Source: Saccharothrix sp. NRRL B-16348
Lineage (GTDB): Bacteria > Actinomycetota > Actinomycetes > Mycobacteriales > Pseudonocardiaceae
Direction of reading: 5' to 3'
Assembly: GCF_001280085.1 (NCBI RefSeq)
Contig: NZ_LGED01000222.1
Coordinates: forward strand, 1 to 59,759
DNA length: 59,759 nt
The translations under genes were made by a program, and so were the position numbers. Below, piece after piece: positions 25,675 to 33,849 of the stretch. Each line of letters opens with the position of its first letter. The stretch's first letter is position 1. Under the pieces are notes generated by a model. The model was not told the DNA's origin. It was given only the letters and a program-made list of their open reading frames with translations, and made no database searches.

Positions 25675-26511
25675 ATGGCGACGCAAAGGGGTGCGCTGGG
25701 CCTCGACGCGCCGGTCGATCTTGACGCGCCGTCGCTGGCCCGGATCTACGACTACCTGCTCGGCGGCGGGCACAACTTCGCCGCCGATCGGGTCGTGGCC
25801 GACAAGATCACGGCTCTGGTGCCCGGCTACGGCGTGTTCATCCGCGAGAACAACACGTTCCGGCGCCGCGCGGTGCTCCACATGCTCGCCGCCGGGATCG
25901 AGCAGTTCCTCGATGTGGGAACGGGCGTGTTCAGCACCCGACCCCTGCATCACCTAGCGCAGGCCGGAAACCCCGACGCTCACGTCGTCTACGTCGACCG
26001 TGATCCCGTGGTCGTCGCCGGTCTCAACCTCCTTGTCGAGCAGGGCGACGCGCGAACCGGGGTAGTCGAGGCAGACCTGCGGCACGTGGACGAGGTCCTC
26101 GACCACGCCGTGACCGCCCGGCTGTTGGACCTGAGCCGACCGGTGGGCGTTGTCGCCGGTGCGGTGCTGCATTGCCTGCCAGACGCCGACGACCCCACTG
26201 CGGCGGTGGCCCGGTACTACGAGCGGCTCGCGCCCGGTTCGCTGCTGGCCGCCTCGCACGCCGACGGCACGACGCTGGGGCTCGAGTTGGCCGCCGCGAT
26301 CGAGGACTGCCTCGCCGAGGCCGGCATCACCCTGGTTCACCGCAGCGAGCAGCGGTTCGCCGACTTGCTCGGGCCGTGGCAGCCGCACCCGGACGGCGTG
26401 GTGCCCGTCGGCTGGTGGCGGCCGGACAGCCTGACGGCTCCCAGGCCCGAGCGCTCGTTGGGCGATGCCGTGATGGCCGGCCGCCGCCTCCAGGTCCCGG
26501 AGCAGGTGTGA
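25675..26511 (+). CDS. DUF574-type SAM-dependent methyltransferase
   Basis: 278 residues from ATG 25675 (a GTG at 25672 also fits). Signature of the actinobacterial DUF574/PF04672 family: ARIYDYLLGGGHNFAADR near the start, FLDVGTG SAM-binding loop around residue 83, VVYVDRDPVVV strand, and GAVLHCLPD. These methyltransferases are frequent beside regulators in actinomycetes; substrates are mostly unknown. Its stop overlaps the GTG of the STAND ATPase gene, so they are co-translated. Confidence 0.85.
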   Translation: MATQRGALGLDAPVDLDAPSLARIYDYLLGGGHNFAADRVVADKITALVPGYGVFIRENNTFRRRAVLHMLAAGIEQFLDVGTGVFSTRPLHHLAQAGNPDAHVVYVDRDPVVVAGLNLLVEQGDARTGVVEADLRHVDEVLDHAVTARLLDLSRPVGVVAGAVLHCLPDADDPTAAVARYYERLAPGSLLAASHADGTTLGLELAAAIEDCLAEAGITLVHRSEQRFADLLGPWQPHPDGVVPVGWWRPDSLTAPRPERSLGDAVMAGRRLQVPEQV

Positions 26512-27335
26512 GCAGGGCCCAGCACATCAACAGCATCGCGGGCGCGGTCGTCGGGCCGGTCGTTCAGGCGCACACGGTCACCGCCGAGACGATCGTCCTG
26601 CACGCTCACGACCGACGGCTGCCGGTGCCCCGTCAGATTCCGCCGCCCGCACGCACCTGGGTCGACCGCGCCGAGGAACTAGACCGGCTGGACAGTCTGC
26701 TGGCTGCGGCGGGGGCGACGCGTGTGGTCGTGACCGGCCTGGGCGGAGTCGGCAAGACATGCTTGGCGGTGCGTTGGCTCGACCGGCACCACGACCGCCA
26801 CCCCGACGACGTGCTGCACATCGACCTCAACGGGTGGAGCGGCCACCCGCCACCGACCACGGGTCAGGTCCTCGCCGGGTGGCTGCGCGCGCTCGGCGTC
26901 GCCGCCGACGACCTCCCCGGCAACGTGGCCGAGCTGACCGCGCTGTACCGGACGGTCACCTCGGACAAAGCGTTGGCCGTCCTGATCGACCACGCCCGCT
27001 CCGCCGACCAGGTGCAGCCCCTGGTGTCCGCCACGGCGCGCGGCACGACCCTGGTCACCAGTCACCAGTCACCAGTCACCAGTCACCAGTCACCAGTCAC
27101 CAGTCACCACCGGCTCGCCGGCTTGGCCGTGGTCGGCTTCCGCACCCTCGACCTCGACTGCTTCCCCGCCGCCACAGAGGCCGCGCTGCCAGCCGGACTG
27201 CTCGACGGGGACCGCCGGCCCATCGGGCACGAGCTGCTGCGCGCGCTGGCCGATCGCTGCCACGGGCACCCGCTGGCGCTGACCATCGCCGGGGCCCACC
27301 TCGCCGCGCATCCCCGACGCGACCCGCACGACTGA
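26508..27335 (+). CDS. Short STAND (NB-ARC) ATPase containing a heptanucleotide repeat tract
   Basis: 275 residues from GTG 26508 (GTGA overlap with the methyltransferase). Walker A GLGGVGKT at 77-84; the DKALAVLIDHA strand is the Walker B position. Family relatives (AfsR/NB-ARC type) continue into winged-helix and TPR sections, but this one stops after LAAHPRRDPHD, so it is either a stripped-down ATPase or a truncated gene. Residues ~183-201 are TSHQSPV repeats encoded by eight GTCACCA units; relatives need only the equivalent of two. Copy changes not divisible by three would shift the frame. A hairpin follows the stop. Confidence 0.75.
   Translation: MSRAQHINSIAGAVVGPVVQAHTVTAETIVLHAHDRRLPVPRQIPPPARTWVDRAEELDRLDSLLAAAGATRVVVTGLGGVGKTCLAVRWLDRHHDRHPDDVLHIDLNGWSGHPPPTTGQVLAGWLRALGVAADDLPGNVAELTALYRTVTSDKALAVLIDHARSADQVQPLVSATARGTTLVTSHQSPVTSHQSPVTSHHRLAGLAVVGFRTLDLDCFPAATEAALPAGLLDGDRRPIGHELLRALADRCHGHPLALTIAGAHLAAHPRRDPHD
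27054..27109 (+). repeat. Perfect tandem heptanucleotide repeat, 8 x GTCACCA
   Basis: 56 bp of identical 7-bp units inside the STAND ATPase gene. Because seven is not a multiple of three, copy number sets the reading frame: counts of 2, 5, 8 and 11 keep the downstream frame, others do not. Perfect identity implies recent or ongoing slippage. Confidence 0.95.
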
Positions 27336-27358
27336 TCACCGCCTGAACCACCACCCCG

Positions 27359-27382
27359 CCAAGGCGTCATCCGCCGCCTTGG
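27359..27382 (+). terminator. Hairpin after STAND ATPase gene
   Basis: CCAAGGCG / CGCCTTGG arms with an 8-nt loop, 24 nt past the stop. Candidate intrinsic terminator without T-run, in a convergent interval. Confidence 0.5.
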
Positions 27383-27417
27383 ATTCGCACGAGTTGTCCG
27401 TCGGAGGAGTGCCGCAG

Positions 27418-27489
27418 ATGGGCTACGAGAACCTCGATGCCACTATCGCCCGGCTGTACCGGGGCCTGGTCGAGCACCCCCGGCGCTGA
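27418..27489 (+). CDS. Tiny frame with a strong RBS (possible gene fragment)
   Basis: ATG with GGAGGAG 8 nt upstream; 23 codons starting MGYENLDATIARLYRGLVEHP, ending at TGA. The start looks like that of a real cytosolic protein cut short. Skipping one C in the run of five at ~27475 would carry the frame on through EFNAHPLAAGPK, so it may be a frameshifted or decayed gene opposite the APH-like gene. Low certainty. Confidence 0.3.
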   Translation: MGYENLDATIARLYRGLVEHPRR

Positions 27490-27587
27490 GTTCAACGCCC
27501 ACCCGCTGGCCGCCGGCCCGAAGTCCCGGCGACCAAGGTCGACGACCCCGATACGGAAATCGTCCATATCGAGATCAGATGCCCCTC

Positions 27588-28487
27588 TTAAGGTACGGGT
27601 TGCCAGCCGCTCCAGGGCCTCGGCCCGCGTTGCCCCTGCAAGCAGGCGAGTCGATGCGCGGCCTGGTCGGCGTACTGGGCTGGATTGGTGGCAGCAACCT
27701 GGGCGGCCATGCTGGTCATCCGCAGTTCCCGTATGTCGCGCAGGATGTCGAAGCCGTGCCAGGTGGTGACGTCGAAGCCGTACGCGTTGCTGTAGGCGGT
27801 CCATTTGGTGCTGTCGATCCACCCCGTGGTGACGTGGGAGACGGCGGTGGACACGAGGTCCCATTCGGGTGGTCCGAGGGAGCAGCGTTCGAAGTCGAGC
27901 AACACGAGCCCTCCCTCGTGGGTGCGGACCACGTTGCCTTCCCAGGCATCGCCGTGAACGACTCTGCGGGGCAGGCCTGGCGGCAGGGTGCCGTAGGCGT
28001 CTCGGACTTCGGCCAGTCGCGTGAGCATCCACCTCTGATCGTCGTTGCTCAGGGTGGAGGCGGAGCGGATGCGCTCGGCAATCCGTACGAAGGGGTCGAG
28101 TCTGGGTAATTCGAAGTTGTTCGGCGGGGAGAGGGCGTGGAAGCGGCGCAGAACGGTGGCCACGTCGATGCCTGTTCCAGGTTCGTGGGGAGGAAGTTCT
28201 TGCCAGAACGTCACCGGCCTGCCATCGACCACGACTGGCTGTTCGACCTCGTGCAGCACTCGGGCGGCCGGCACCTCACCGTCCTCGAGCCAGCGGGCAA
28301 TGCGCACTTCGTTGGTCGCGGCCGCGTGCTGACCGACGCGTGCGACCCGAGCCACGACGCCACCGGGTAGGCGATAGATGTGGTTCTCGCCCAGGCGGAT
28401 CACCGTGGCTGTGGTGGCGTCCAGTCCGACCTTCGCCGCGGCTGCTTCGAGCACCATGCGGCTGTCGCTGGCATGTTCGGGGATCAT
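27588..28487 (-). CDS. Aminoglycoside phosphotransferase-family (APH/choline kinase-like) enzyme
   Basis: 299 residues from ATG 28487, overlapping the XRE stop (ATGA). Kinase-fold motifs: nucleotide loop LGENHIYRLPGG early, Brenner motif VVHGDAWEGNVV (HGDxxxxN), then LLDFERCSLGPPEWDL (the D of DFG-like). Could phosphorylate a small molecule; the tie to an XRE-TPR regulator is common in actinomycetes and usually points to secondary metabolism or signalling, not proven drug resistance. No resistance gene identity is claimed. Confidence 0.85.
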   Translation of the reverse strand: MIPEHASDSRMVLEAAAAKVGLDATTATVIRLGENHIYRLPGGVVARVARVGQHAAATNEVRIARWLEDGEVPAARVLHEVEQPVVVDGRPVTFWQELPPHEPGTGIDVATVLRRFHALSPPNNFELPRLDPFVRIAERIRSASTLSNDDQRWMLTRLAEVRDAYGTLPPGLPRRVVHGDAWEGNVVRTHEGGLVLLDFERCSLGPPEWDLVSTAVSHVTTGWIDSTKWTAYSNAYGFDVTTWHGFDILRDIRELRMTSMAAQVAATNPAQYADQAAHRLACLQGQRGPRPWSGWQPVP

Positions 28488-29878
28488 CCGATCACCGCCG
28501 TGCCGATACGCTGCCGGAGCTCGGCCACAGCGGTCAGGTCGTGGTGAGGCAGGGCGAAACGGCTCAGGTCGCGCAAGTCGTCGGCGGCACGGCGCGACTT
28601 CACCGTGCCTGCCCAATCCAACGCCAGAGTACCCAGTGCAGTGGCTTCTGATGGATCTCCGGTGGCCATGACAAGGGAAGCGAGCTTGGTCTGGCTGATG
28701 GCGCGTGCGCGGGCGAACTCGTCGCCATGCTGCGTCACCGCCAGTGCGAGGCGTTGCCGTGCTTCAGCGGCGAAGTGTCCTTGGAGGGCGGTATCCCATA
28801 GGGCGTGGCCGGTGTCCCCGGCGTGTTGCGCCTCGTCGTAGTACAGCATCCATGGTGGGTCGTCATCGGGTTGCCTGCGAGCGAACTCCTCGTCAGCCCC
28901 TCCGACCGCGCCGGCTGTCTCTTGGACCAGGCCGAGCTTGGCCAGGGCCCGAGCTCGACCGGTGTGCAACATGGCCCGTTCGGTGGCGGTGAGCCGGTCG
29001 GCACGTACCAGCGCCAGTTCGGTGAACGTCAAGCCGCTGTCGGGATCCCCGCACCAGATCGCCTGTCGGGCCATCGATGAGAGGACCTTCGCGCGCAGGT
29101 GCCAGTCTCCGGCTTCCTCGGCACAAGCTAGCGCGAAGCGGAACATGCGGCGGGCATCCTCATGTGCGTAGGCATCGAACGCCATGAACCCTGTGACGTG
29201 GCCCAGGTAGCCCACTGCGGAGAACAGCTCGCTGCGTACGGTGTCCGAGCAGCGTGCACGCAGCAGTTCGGCGCAGTACCGCAGTTGTGCGGTCACTGCC
29301 GCGCGGACCAAGCCGCCACCGTAGAGAGCGTCCCAGTCCTCGAACGACCGAGCCGCAGCGCGAACCTCCATCACCTCGGCTGAGCCGACCACAGATGGAA
29401 CGGGTATCGGTTGGATCGACGCGACGAGATCGGTCAATCCGGTATGGTTCGGCTTTGTGCCTAGGCGAAGGACTTCTTGTTCTGTGGATGTCGTTGCGCC
29501 TTGGGCAGTATCGGTATACGGGTTCAGTCGGAATCTGTCGCTTGCCCTGCCGGAGATGATGCTTTGCGTCCCGTTGGAGCCCTGTGCGCGTGGTGTGGCT
29601 AGTTGACGGCGAAGTTGTTCTTTCTCTCTTTTTGCTTGTTCTCGGAGTGCGATCAAGGTCCCTTCCGCGCCCAGGGCTTGGTCGATGGCTCTGACCAGGT
29701 CGGCTGAGGGGAGGTTGTGGTCTGGGCGTTCTGAGAGGGAGATGTACTGCCTGGTGTAGCCGATCTCCTTGGCGAGTCGTCGTTGGCTGAGGTCGGCTTG
29801 CGTACGCCGATGGCGAATCTCGTGAGCGAGTCGGGCGCTTGCGGATTCGAGTGTTGGAGGGGTCTCGTCGTCGGTCAC
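28484..29878 (-). CDS. XRE regulator with TPR-like C-terminal domain
   Basis: 464 residues from GTG 29878, chosen for the GGAGG site 4 nt upstream. HTH at ~15-70 (LSQRRLAKEIGYTRQYISLSE); then a linker and a long helical TPR-like half. Its HTH block is closely similar to that of the regulator at 45411-46718 (shared GYTRQY, LAERxxHNLPS, VKAIDEAL and LREQAK segments), so they are paralogues. Translationally coupled to the APH-like kinase. Probably binds a small ligand or peptide through the repeats and DNA through the HTH. Confidence 0.85.
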   Translation of the reverse strand: MTDDETPPTLESASARLAHEIRHRRTQADLSQRRLAKEIGYTRQYISLSERPDHNLPSADLVRAIDQALGAEGTLIALREQAKREKEQLRRQLATPRAQGSNGTQSIISGRASDRFRLNPYTDTAQGATTSTEQEVLRLGTKPNHTGLTDLVASIQPIPVPSVVGSAEVMEVRAAARSFEDWDALYGGGLVRAAVTAQLRYCAELLRARCSDTVRSELFSAVGYLGHVTGFMAFDAYAHEDARRMFRFALACAEEAGDWHLRAKVLSSMARQAIWCGDPDSGLTFTELALVRADRLTATERAMLHTGRARALAKLGLVQETAGAVGGADEEFARRQPDDDPPWMLYYDEAQHAGDTGHALWDTALQGHFAAEARQRLALAVTQHGDEFARARAISQTKLASLVMATGDPSEATALGTLALDWAGTVKSRRAADDLRDLSRFALPHHDLTAVAELRQRIGTAVIG

Positions 29879-30825
29879 GTCGCCTCCGTCTGCGCTAGGG
29901 GGCAAATGGGCGGCAAATACTTGCCTGTGGTCGGCTCGTGTTCCTGCGATGCTACCTGGTGTTGTCGACATGTGTGCGTATTGACATCGCTGGTCGTGGA
30001 AGTCCTTCCCTTCTTGCGTTGGAAGTCCAGGCTTCTCGATCCGGACCTGCCGAGAAGAGTTGCTTCAGTCGGTCGGTAGAGCGAATGCTGCCTTCGGTGC
30101 CGTGTGCAGCGCGCAGGCTTGACGCACCGTGAGTGAGGCGGGCTCAAGATCTTGTATCGATCGAGCCCTCTCCTATGGGTGGGGGCAAATCGTCGGCCAG
30201 CGTCGTTTGCCTCCCTCCGGGGTCGTGGCTGAGCACGTTCGATGGCCTACCGTGAATCGGTGCCCGCCCGAGGGCGAGTGTTAGCGGCCGCAGGTGACGA
30301 GTCGGAACCGTGCCTTCCTCGCATCGGACGACGACCGTCCTATGTGGATTCGGGTTTCCTGGTGAGGCGGCGCTCATGTGGGTAAAGGGCTCGACCGTCT
30401 CATGTGTACCGGTGTCCGGTGGTCGACGGTGGATCCGGTTCCGGGTGAAACGTTCGACGTCGGATCCGCGATAGCCGCGTGGCGGGAGTGCTGTGTTCGG
30501 TTTCGAGGGAAGGGTGGATAGGGGAGGGTGGATCTTGTGTCCGCTCAGTGAGGTTGCCACCTTTCGTGTCGAGTGAAGGTGCCGTCTTTGGTGGGTGATC
30601 CACCACTCGATCGATTGACACTGTTGATCATGTGTGAAAGAACTTGCGCGTTTTACTCTGCGTGTGCCGCTCGATTGGCTCGTCTGCGGGCTGGGTTGAT
30701 CGGGCGACAAGGGCTCCGCGTGAGCGTGCGAGGCTGCATGATCGGGGAGGGACCACCGGGGCGGAGGAGACCGGGAGATACGCGGGCAGGGATGACGGGT
30801 CGGGTCGATCGAGGAGTTGTTGCTG
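29879..30825. other. Long non-coding interval between divergent regulator and TPR gene
   Basis: About 950 bp with no frame I trust in either direction; codon-position bias looks absent. Holds the promoter of the XRE regulator (left) and of the TPR gene (right). A TTGACA at 30613-30618 in a less GC-rich stretch may be a -35 box for the rightward gene. Unusual length for such a dense region; it could hide a small RNA, but nothing specific is visible. Confidence 0.45.
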
Positions 30826-31965
30826 GTGAGCCGGGCGTGGGACAGACCGTCGGACGACGTGGAACTGCTCCACTGCTTCCAGGTTCTCGACCGCCCGGAA
30901 CTTCCCGCGTGGGTCCTGACCGTCGGCGCGAACCTCGAGCCCGGCGAACTCGAGGATCTCTCAGTGAGGCTGAACGAGGGGTCCGCGGGGCTGGTGCGGC
31001 TCGGTGACGACCTGTTCGGCTGGCGCCCTGAACCGCAAAGCCTGCCGGAGCCGTGGGGCGCGCGCGCGCGACTGGTGACACGTCGTATCGGAGAGGGCCT
31101 GCTGACAACCCTCGACACCGCCTGCGGTCTGCTGGGACACCCGGTCCGGGGATTCGACTACAGGGTCGACACCCCGGTCCCGGCGCCAGTGCGGTTCTCC
31201 GAACCGTCACAGGCCACGGCGTGGTTGCGTCGACACCTGCCGGTGTCACTGGCAACGGTGCGCGCCGGCGGCAGGGCCGGACTGAGGTCGCTGGCCACGG
31301 TGTTGACGGCCCGCCTCTGGGTCTGTGCGCCGACGGACGTGTCGCGACAGTGGGCGGTGGATCTGGCCGAGGCGGGAACGCAGGCGGCGGTCGACGATCG
31401 ACGACCACGCGATCTGGCCGGCCTGTTGCGGTTGAGCGCCCGCTGGTTCGCCGCCGCCGGTGACTTTCCCACCGCCGAAGCCCACGGCGTGCGCGAGTGG
31501 GTGCTGTGGAAGGAACTCGACGACGCCACCGGCATGATCGACACGCTGTGGCGTCGCGCGCACGTCTACCGCGCGGCCGGCCGCGGGAACCGTGAGCTGG
31601 ACTGCTACCAGCGTCTGCTGTCGCTGTACCGACAGTCGGACGACCGGTTCGGCCTGGCGCACACACAGGTCGCGCGCGGCGTCGCCCTCGCCGGCGTCGG
31701 CCGGGCCCGTGACGCCGCCGAGCAGCTGCGTGAGGCGGCTCGCGCGGTGGGCGAGCTGGACAGCCCGGGGGCTGCGTCGCCCGGCGAACTCGCTTCCGTG
31801 CTGGAGACCTTGGGACGCGCCCTCTGGAACCTGGGGGTCTTCGGTGCGGCCCGGCGGCAGTTCAGCGCTGCTCTGCGGCAGCTGGTGGACGTGGACGAGC
31901 AGGCGGCGCAACGCATCCGCGTCCTGCTCGCCCATCCGGAAGGCCATTCCCTCCCCGGCCGCTGA
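30826..31965 (+). CDS. TPR-like protein of unknown function
   Basis: 379 residues from GTG 30826, GAGGAG site 9 nt upstream (TTG 30817/30820 are alternatives). N-terminal ~90 residues alpha/beta with no known motif; the C-terminal ~200 residues form helical repeats (DLAGLLRLSARWFAAAGD, GRGNRELDCYQRLLSLY, GLAHTQVARGVALAGVGRARDAAEQLREAA, partly quoted) typical of TPR. No HTH, no ATPase. Possibly an adaptor. Convergent with a small Arg-rich frame and the Fic-like gene. Confidence 0.65.
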   Translation: MSRAWDRPSDDVELLHCFQVLDRPELPAWVLTVGANLEPGELEDLSVRLNEGSAGLVRLGDDLFGWRPEPQSLPEPWGARARLVTRRIGEGLLTTLDTACGLLGHPVRGFDYRVDTPVPAPVRFSEPSQATAWLRRHLPVSLATVRAGGRAGLRSLATVLTARLWVCAPTDVSRQWAVDLAEAGTQAAVDDRRPRDLAGLLRLSARWFAAAGDFPTAEAHGVREWVLWKELDDATGMIDTLWRRAHVYRAAGRGNRELDCYQRLLSLYRQSDDRFGLAHTQVARGVALAGVGRARDAAEQLREAARAVGELDSPGAASPGELASVLETLGRALWNLGVFGAARRQFSAALRQLVDVDEQAAQRIRVLLAHPEGHSLPGR

Positions 31966-31969
31966 AACG

Positions 31970-32131
31970 CTAGTCCCGCCATAGATGGACCAACGCCAGC
32001 GCGACCTGGATCAGGGTCGCCAGCGGCTTGAGCGCCGCCAACCTCCGGCGCCGGACCCGACGGGAGACGCTGAAACGGCGGCGGCCGGTGCGGACGTGAC
32101 GGCGAGGGCGGGGACGTTTGCCGGGGGACAC
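31970..32131 (-). CDS. Small Arg-rich protein, 53 residues (possible)
   Basis: GTG 32131 to TAG 31970-31972. Residues 5-30 contain 15 Arg, then a hydrophobic amphipathic helix LAALKPLATLIQVALALVHLW. The tail looks like a genuine protein end. Just downstream of the Fic-like gene, same strand, 34 nt apart; RBS weak. May be a small basic partner, or chance. Confidence 0.35.
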   Translation of the reverse strand: MSPGKRPRPRRHVRTGRRRFSVSRRVRRRRLAALKPLATLIQVALALVHLWRD

Positions 32132-32165
32132 GGTCGTGACGCTGCTTTCCGGATCGGTGGAGGGT

Positions 32166-33389
32166 TCAGTTCGCGGGCGGAAGGAAGACGGCTTTGTCGG
32201 ACTCGGGCGGCGAAGGGGTCTGCAACGCGTACACGTCCAGCACCGACTGGCAGGCGAAGACCTTGTTGTAGGACTTGCCGCCCAGGTTCTCCAGGACGCC
32301 GGTGTTCTCGAGGTGACGGGTCACTTGGGTGGCGGTGCGGTTGGCCATCCCGTACATCGCCTCCAGCGCGCGATTGCTCGTGACCGGGGCGGTGATCAGT
32401 CCGGCTACCACGCGCTGCACGGTGGGGGAGCCTTTCGCCCGGTCGAGCAGCTTCTCGCACAGGCTGTCCAGCTCGTCGATCAGGCGTAGTTGGGCGCGTG
32501 CCTGCAGGCGTACGCCGTCGGCGAAGAATTCGATCCACTTCTCGATCGGGCCGCCGTCGACCACCGCGCGGATCTGCTCGTGGTACTCGCCCGCGTGTTC
32601 GTCCAGCCATGACGACATCGGCAGGACCTGCTCGCGCAACAATCCGGAGCGCACCATCTCCAACGAGCTGTAGATGACGGGCAGGTACCGGCCGGTGCCC
32701 TCGAACGGATCCAGCAAAGCCAGGTTCAGGTGCCCCAACGCGATCTTGCCGATCCGCGGCAACGGATGCGGGGCGCCCACCCAGGTAGACCACTGGGCGA
32801 AGCCGCTGTGCAGCATCGCGCCGGGCGGAGGGGTCAGGATGGGCACCTGGCCCGGCGAGGTGCCCTCCAGCCAACTCTGCTGCGTCCGGAGCCGCGATTC
32901 CGTCGTGTCGGCGTCCCGGCCGGTCAGCCTGCCGCTGATCTCGCCGAGCAGGTCGCCGTCGACCACCGCCCCGTCCGCGATCCGGTCCGCGCCGTGTTCG
33001 AAGGCGAGGATCACCCGGCCGGCCTCGTGGCGTTCCAGCACGTCCTCCTGCCTGCCCACTCCTTCGGTGGCGCGTTCCAACAGCAGCTTGGTCGTCCAGA
33101 CCTCCGACATGTCCAGACTCGTGCCGGACAGTTGGGCGGCGTTCTGCACTTCCCGGAGTCGGGTGCACAACGCGAACATCGCACTGCGGGGGAGACGGCG
33201 TGTGCTCTCGTTCAACTCGCCCAGGCTGTGTTCGGCCATCGCCTGCACGCGGTGCGTCTCGGTGGGCACAATGACGTCGGACGGCAGCGGACGCGGCATG
33301 TATGCCCGCATCCCCCGCAGTGCCTCGGGTAGGACATCGGTCTCCGACGGCTCGACCCATTCGCCATGGGGCGACGGTGTGGAACTCAT
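32166..33389 (-). CDS. Fic-fold protein with degenerate active site
   Basis: 407 residues from ATG 33389. Domain order of Fic proteins: N-terminal helical region, FIC core, C-terminal winged helix (SNRALEAMYGMANRTATQVTRHL section). The core motif HPFx(D/E)GNGR reads DPFEGTGR at 227-234: the catalytic His is Asp and the Asn is Thr, while PF, E, G and GR remain. The usual AMPylation chemistry should be lost. Upstream helix (ALGHLNLALL) is normal for the family. Might be a pseudo-enzyme regulator, or use other chemistry as seen in some divergent Fic proteins. The winged helix could bind DNA. Confidence 0.75.
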   Translation of the reverse strand: MSSTPSPHGEWVEPSETDVLPEALRGMRAYMPRPLPSDVIVPTETHRVQAMAEHSLGELNESTRRLPRSAMFALCTRLREVQNAAQLSGTSLDMSEVWTTKLLLERATEGVGRQEDVLERHEAGRVILAFEHGADRIADGAVVDGDLLGEISGRLTGRDADTTESRLRTQQSWLEGTSPGQVPILTPPPGAMLHSGFAQWSTWVGAPHPLPRIGKIALGHLNLALLDPFEGTGRYLPVIYSSLEMVRSGLLREQVLPMSSWLDEHAGEYHEQIRAVVDGGPIEKWIEFFADGVRLQARAQLRLIDELDSLCEKLLDRAKGSPTVQRVVAGLITAPVTSNRALEAMYGMANRTATQVTRHLENTGVLENLGGKSYNKVFACQSVLDVYALQTPSPPESDKAVFLPPAN

Positions 33390-33849
33390 GGCGGAAGAGT
33401 GCGCTACCCGAGTAAAACACTGCAAGTGGTCAATTTCAGCACTTCAAGATCAACTCTGGGTGGTTGGTGCTCGTGCATCTGCCAGTGCACGACGGGTGAA
33501 AGGCCTCGAACCGGTGTTCGTGCACGTCAGCAGCAAAGGGGGTGTCGAATGGACTCGCAGAATTGCGGTCCCACGCCGCCTGTCCACTCATCGTTCGCCT
33601 GATCGGCCGTTAGCGCCCCACCGGTCCATCGGCTCGGCGGGCACACAAAAATCACCCGAACGTGTAGCTGTTGTCATGGGTGGGTGCGCTCGTTCCTACG
33701 AGCGACTCCGACCGGACGCCTCAACCACCAGGACCTCGCCGGCCGACACGGACCGAGCCGTGACCCACGCCGACGACACACGCACTACACCGACCCCCCG
33801 CCGGACAGATCGACTTTCGGCCCGAGGGCGCCGCCGCGACACTGCTCTC
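33390..33849. other. Intergenic region between Fic-like gene and winged-helix-like gene
   Basis: Divergent promoters expected. TTGACC on the minus strand (33428-33433) may be a -35 box for the Fic-like gene. A 17-codon frame with a strong site (GGGGG, 6 nt) begins at ATG 33549 and ends at 33602 (MDSQNCGPTPPVHSSFA); it could be a leader peptide or nothing. Confidence 0.4.

Noticed and set aside
27054..27109. CRISPR-like array
   Set aside because: Seven-base perfect tandem repeats without spacers, inside a gene.
30144..31118. Minus-strand 324-codon frame upstream of the TPR gene
   Set aside because: Ser/Pro/Arg-rich with no start signal and antisense to a better gene; treated as chance.
32011..33420. 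Minus-strand 469-codon frame overlapping the Fic-like gene
   Set aside because: Arg/Gly-rich alternative frame; the other frame contains the Fic core and winged helix.
32674..33849. Leftward extension of the 33850 gene by nearly 400 codons
   Set aside because: Runs antisense through the Fic-like gene and across its promoter; protein-like composition and HTH start only at GTG 33850.
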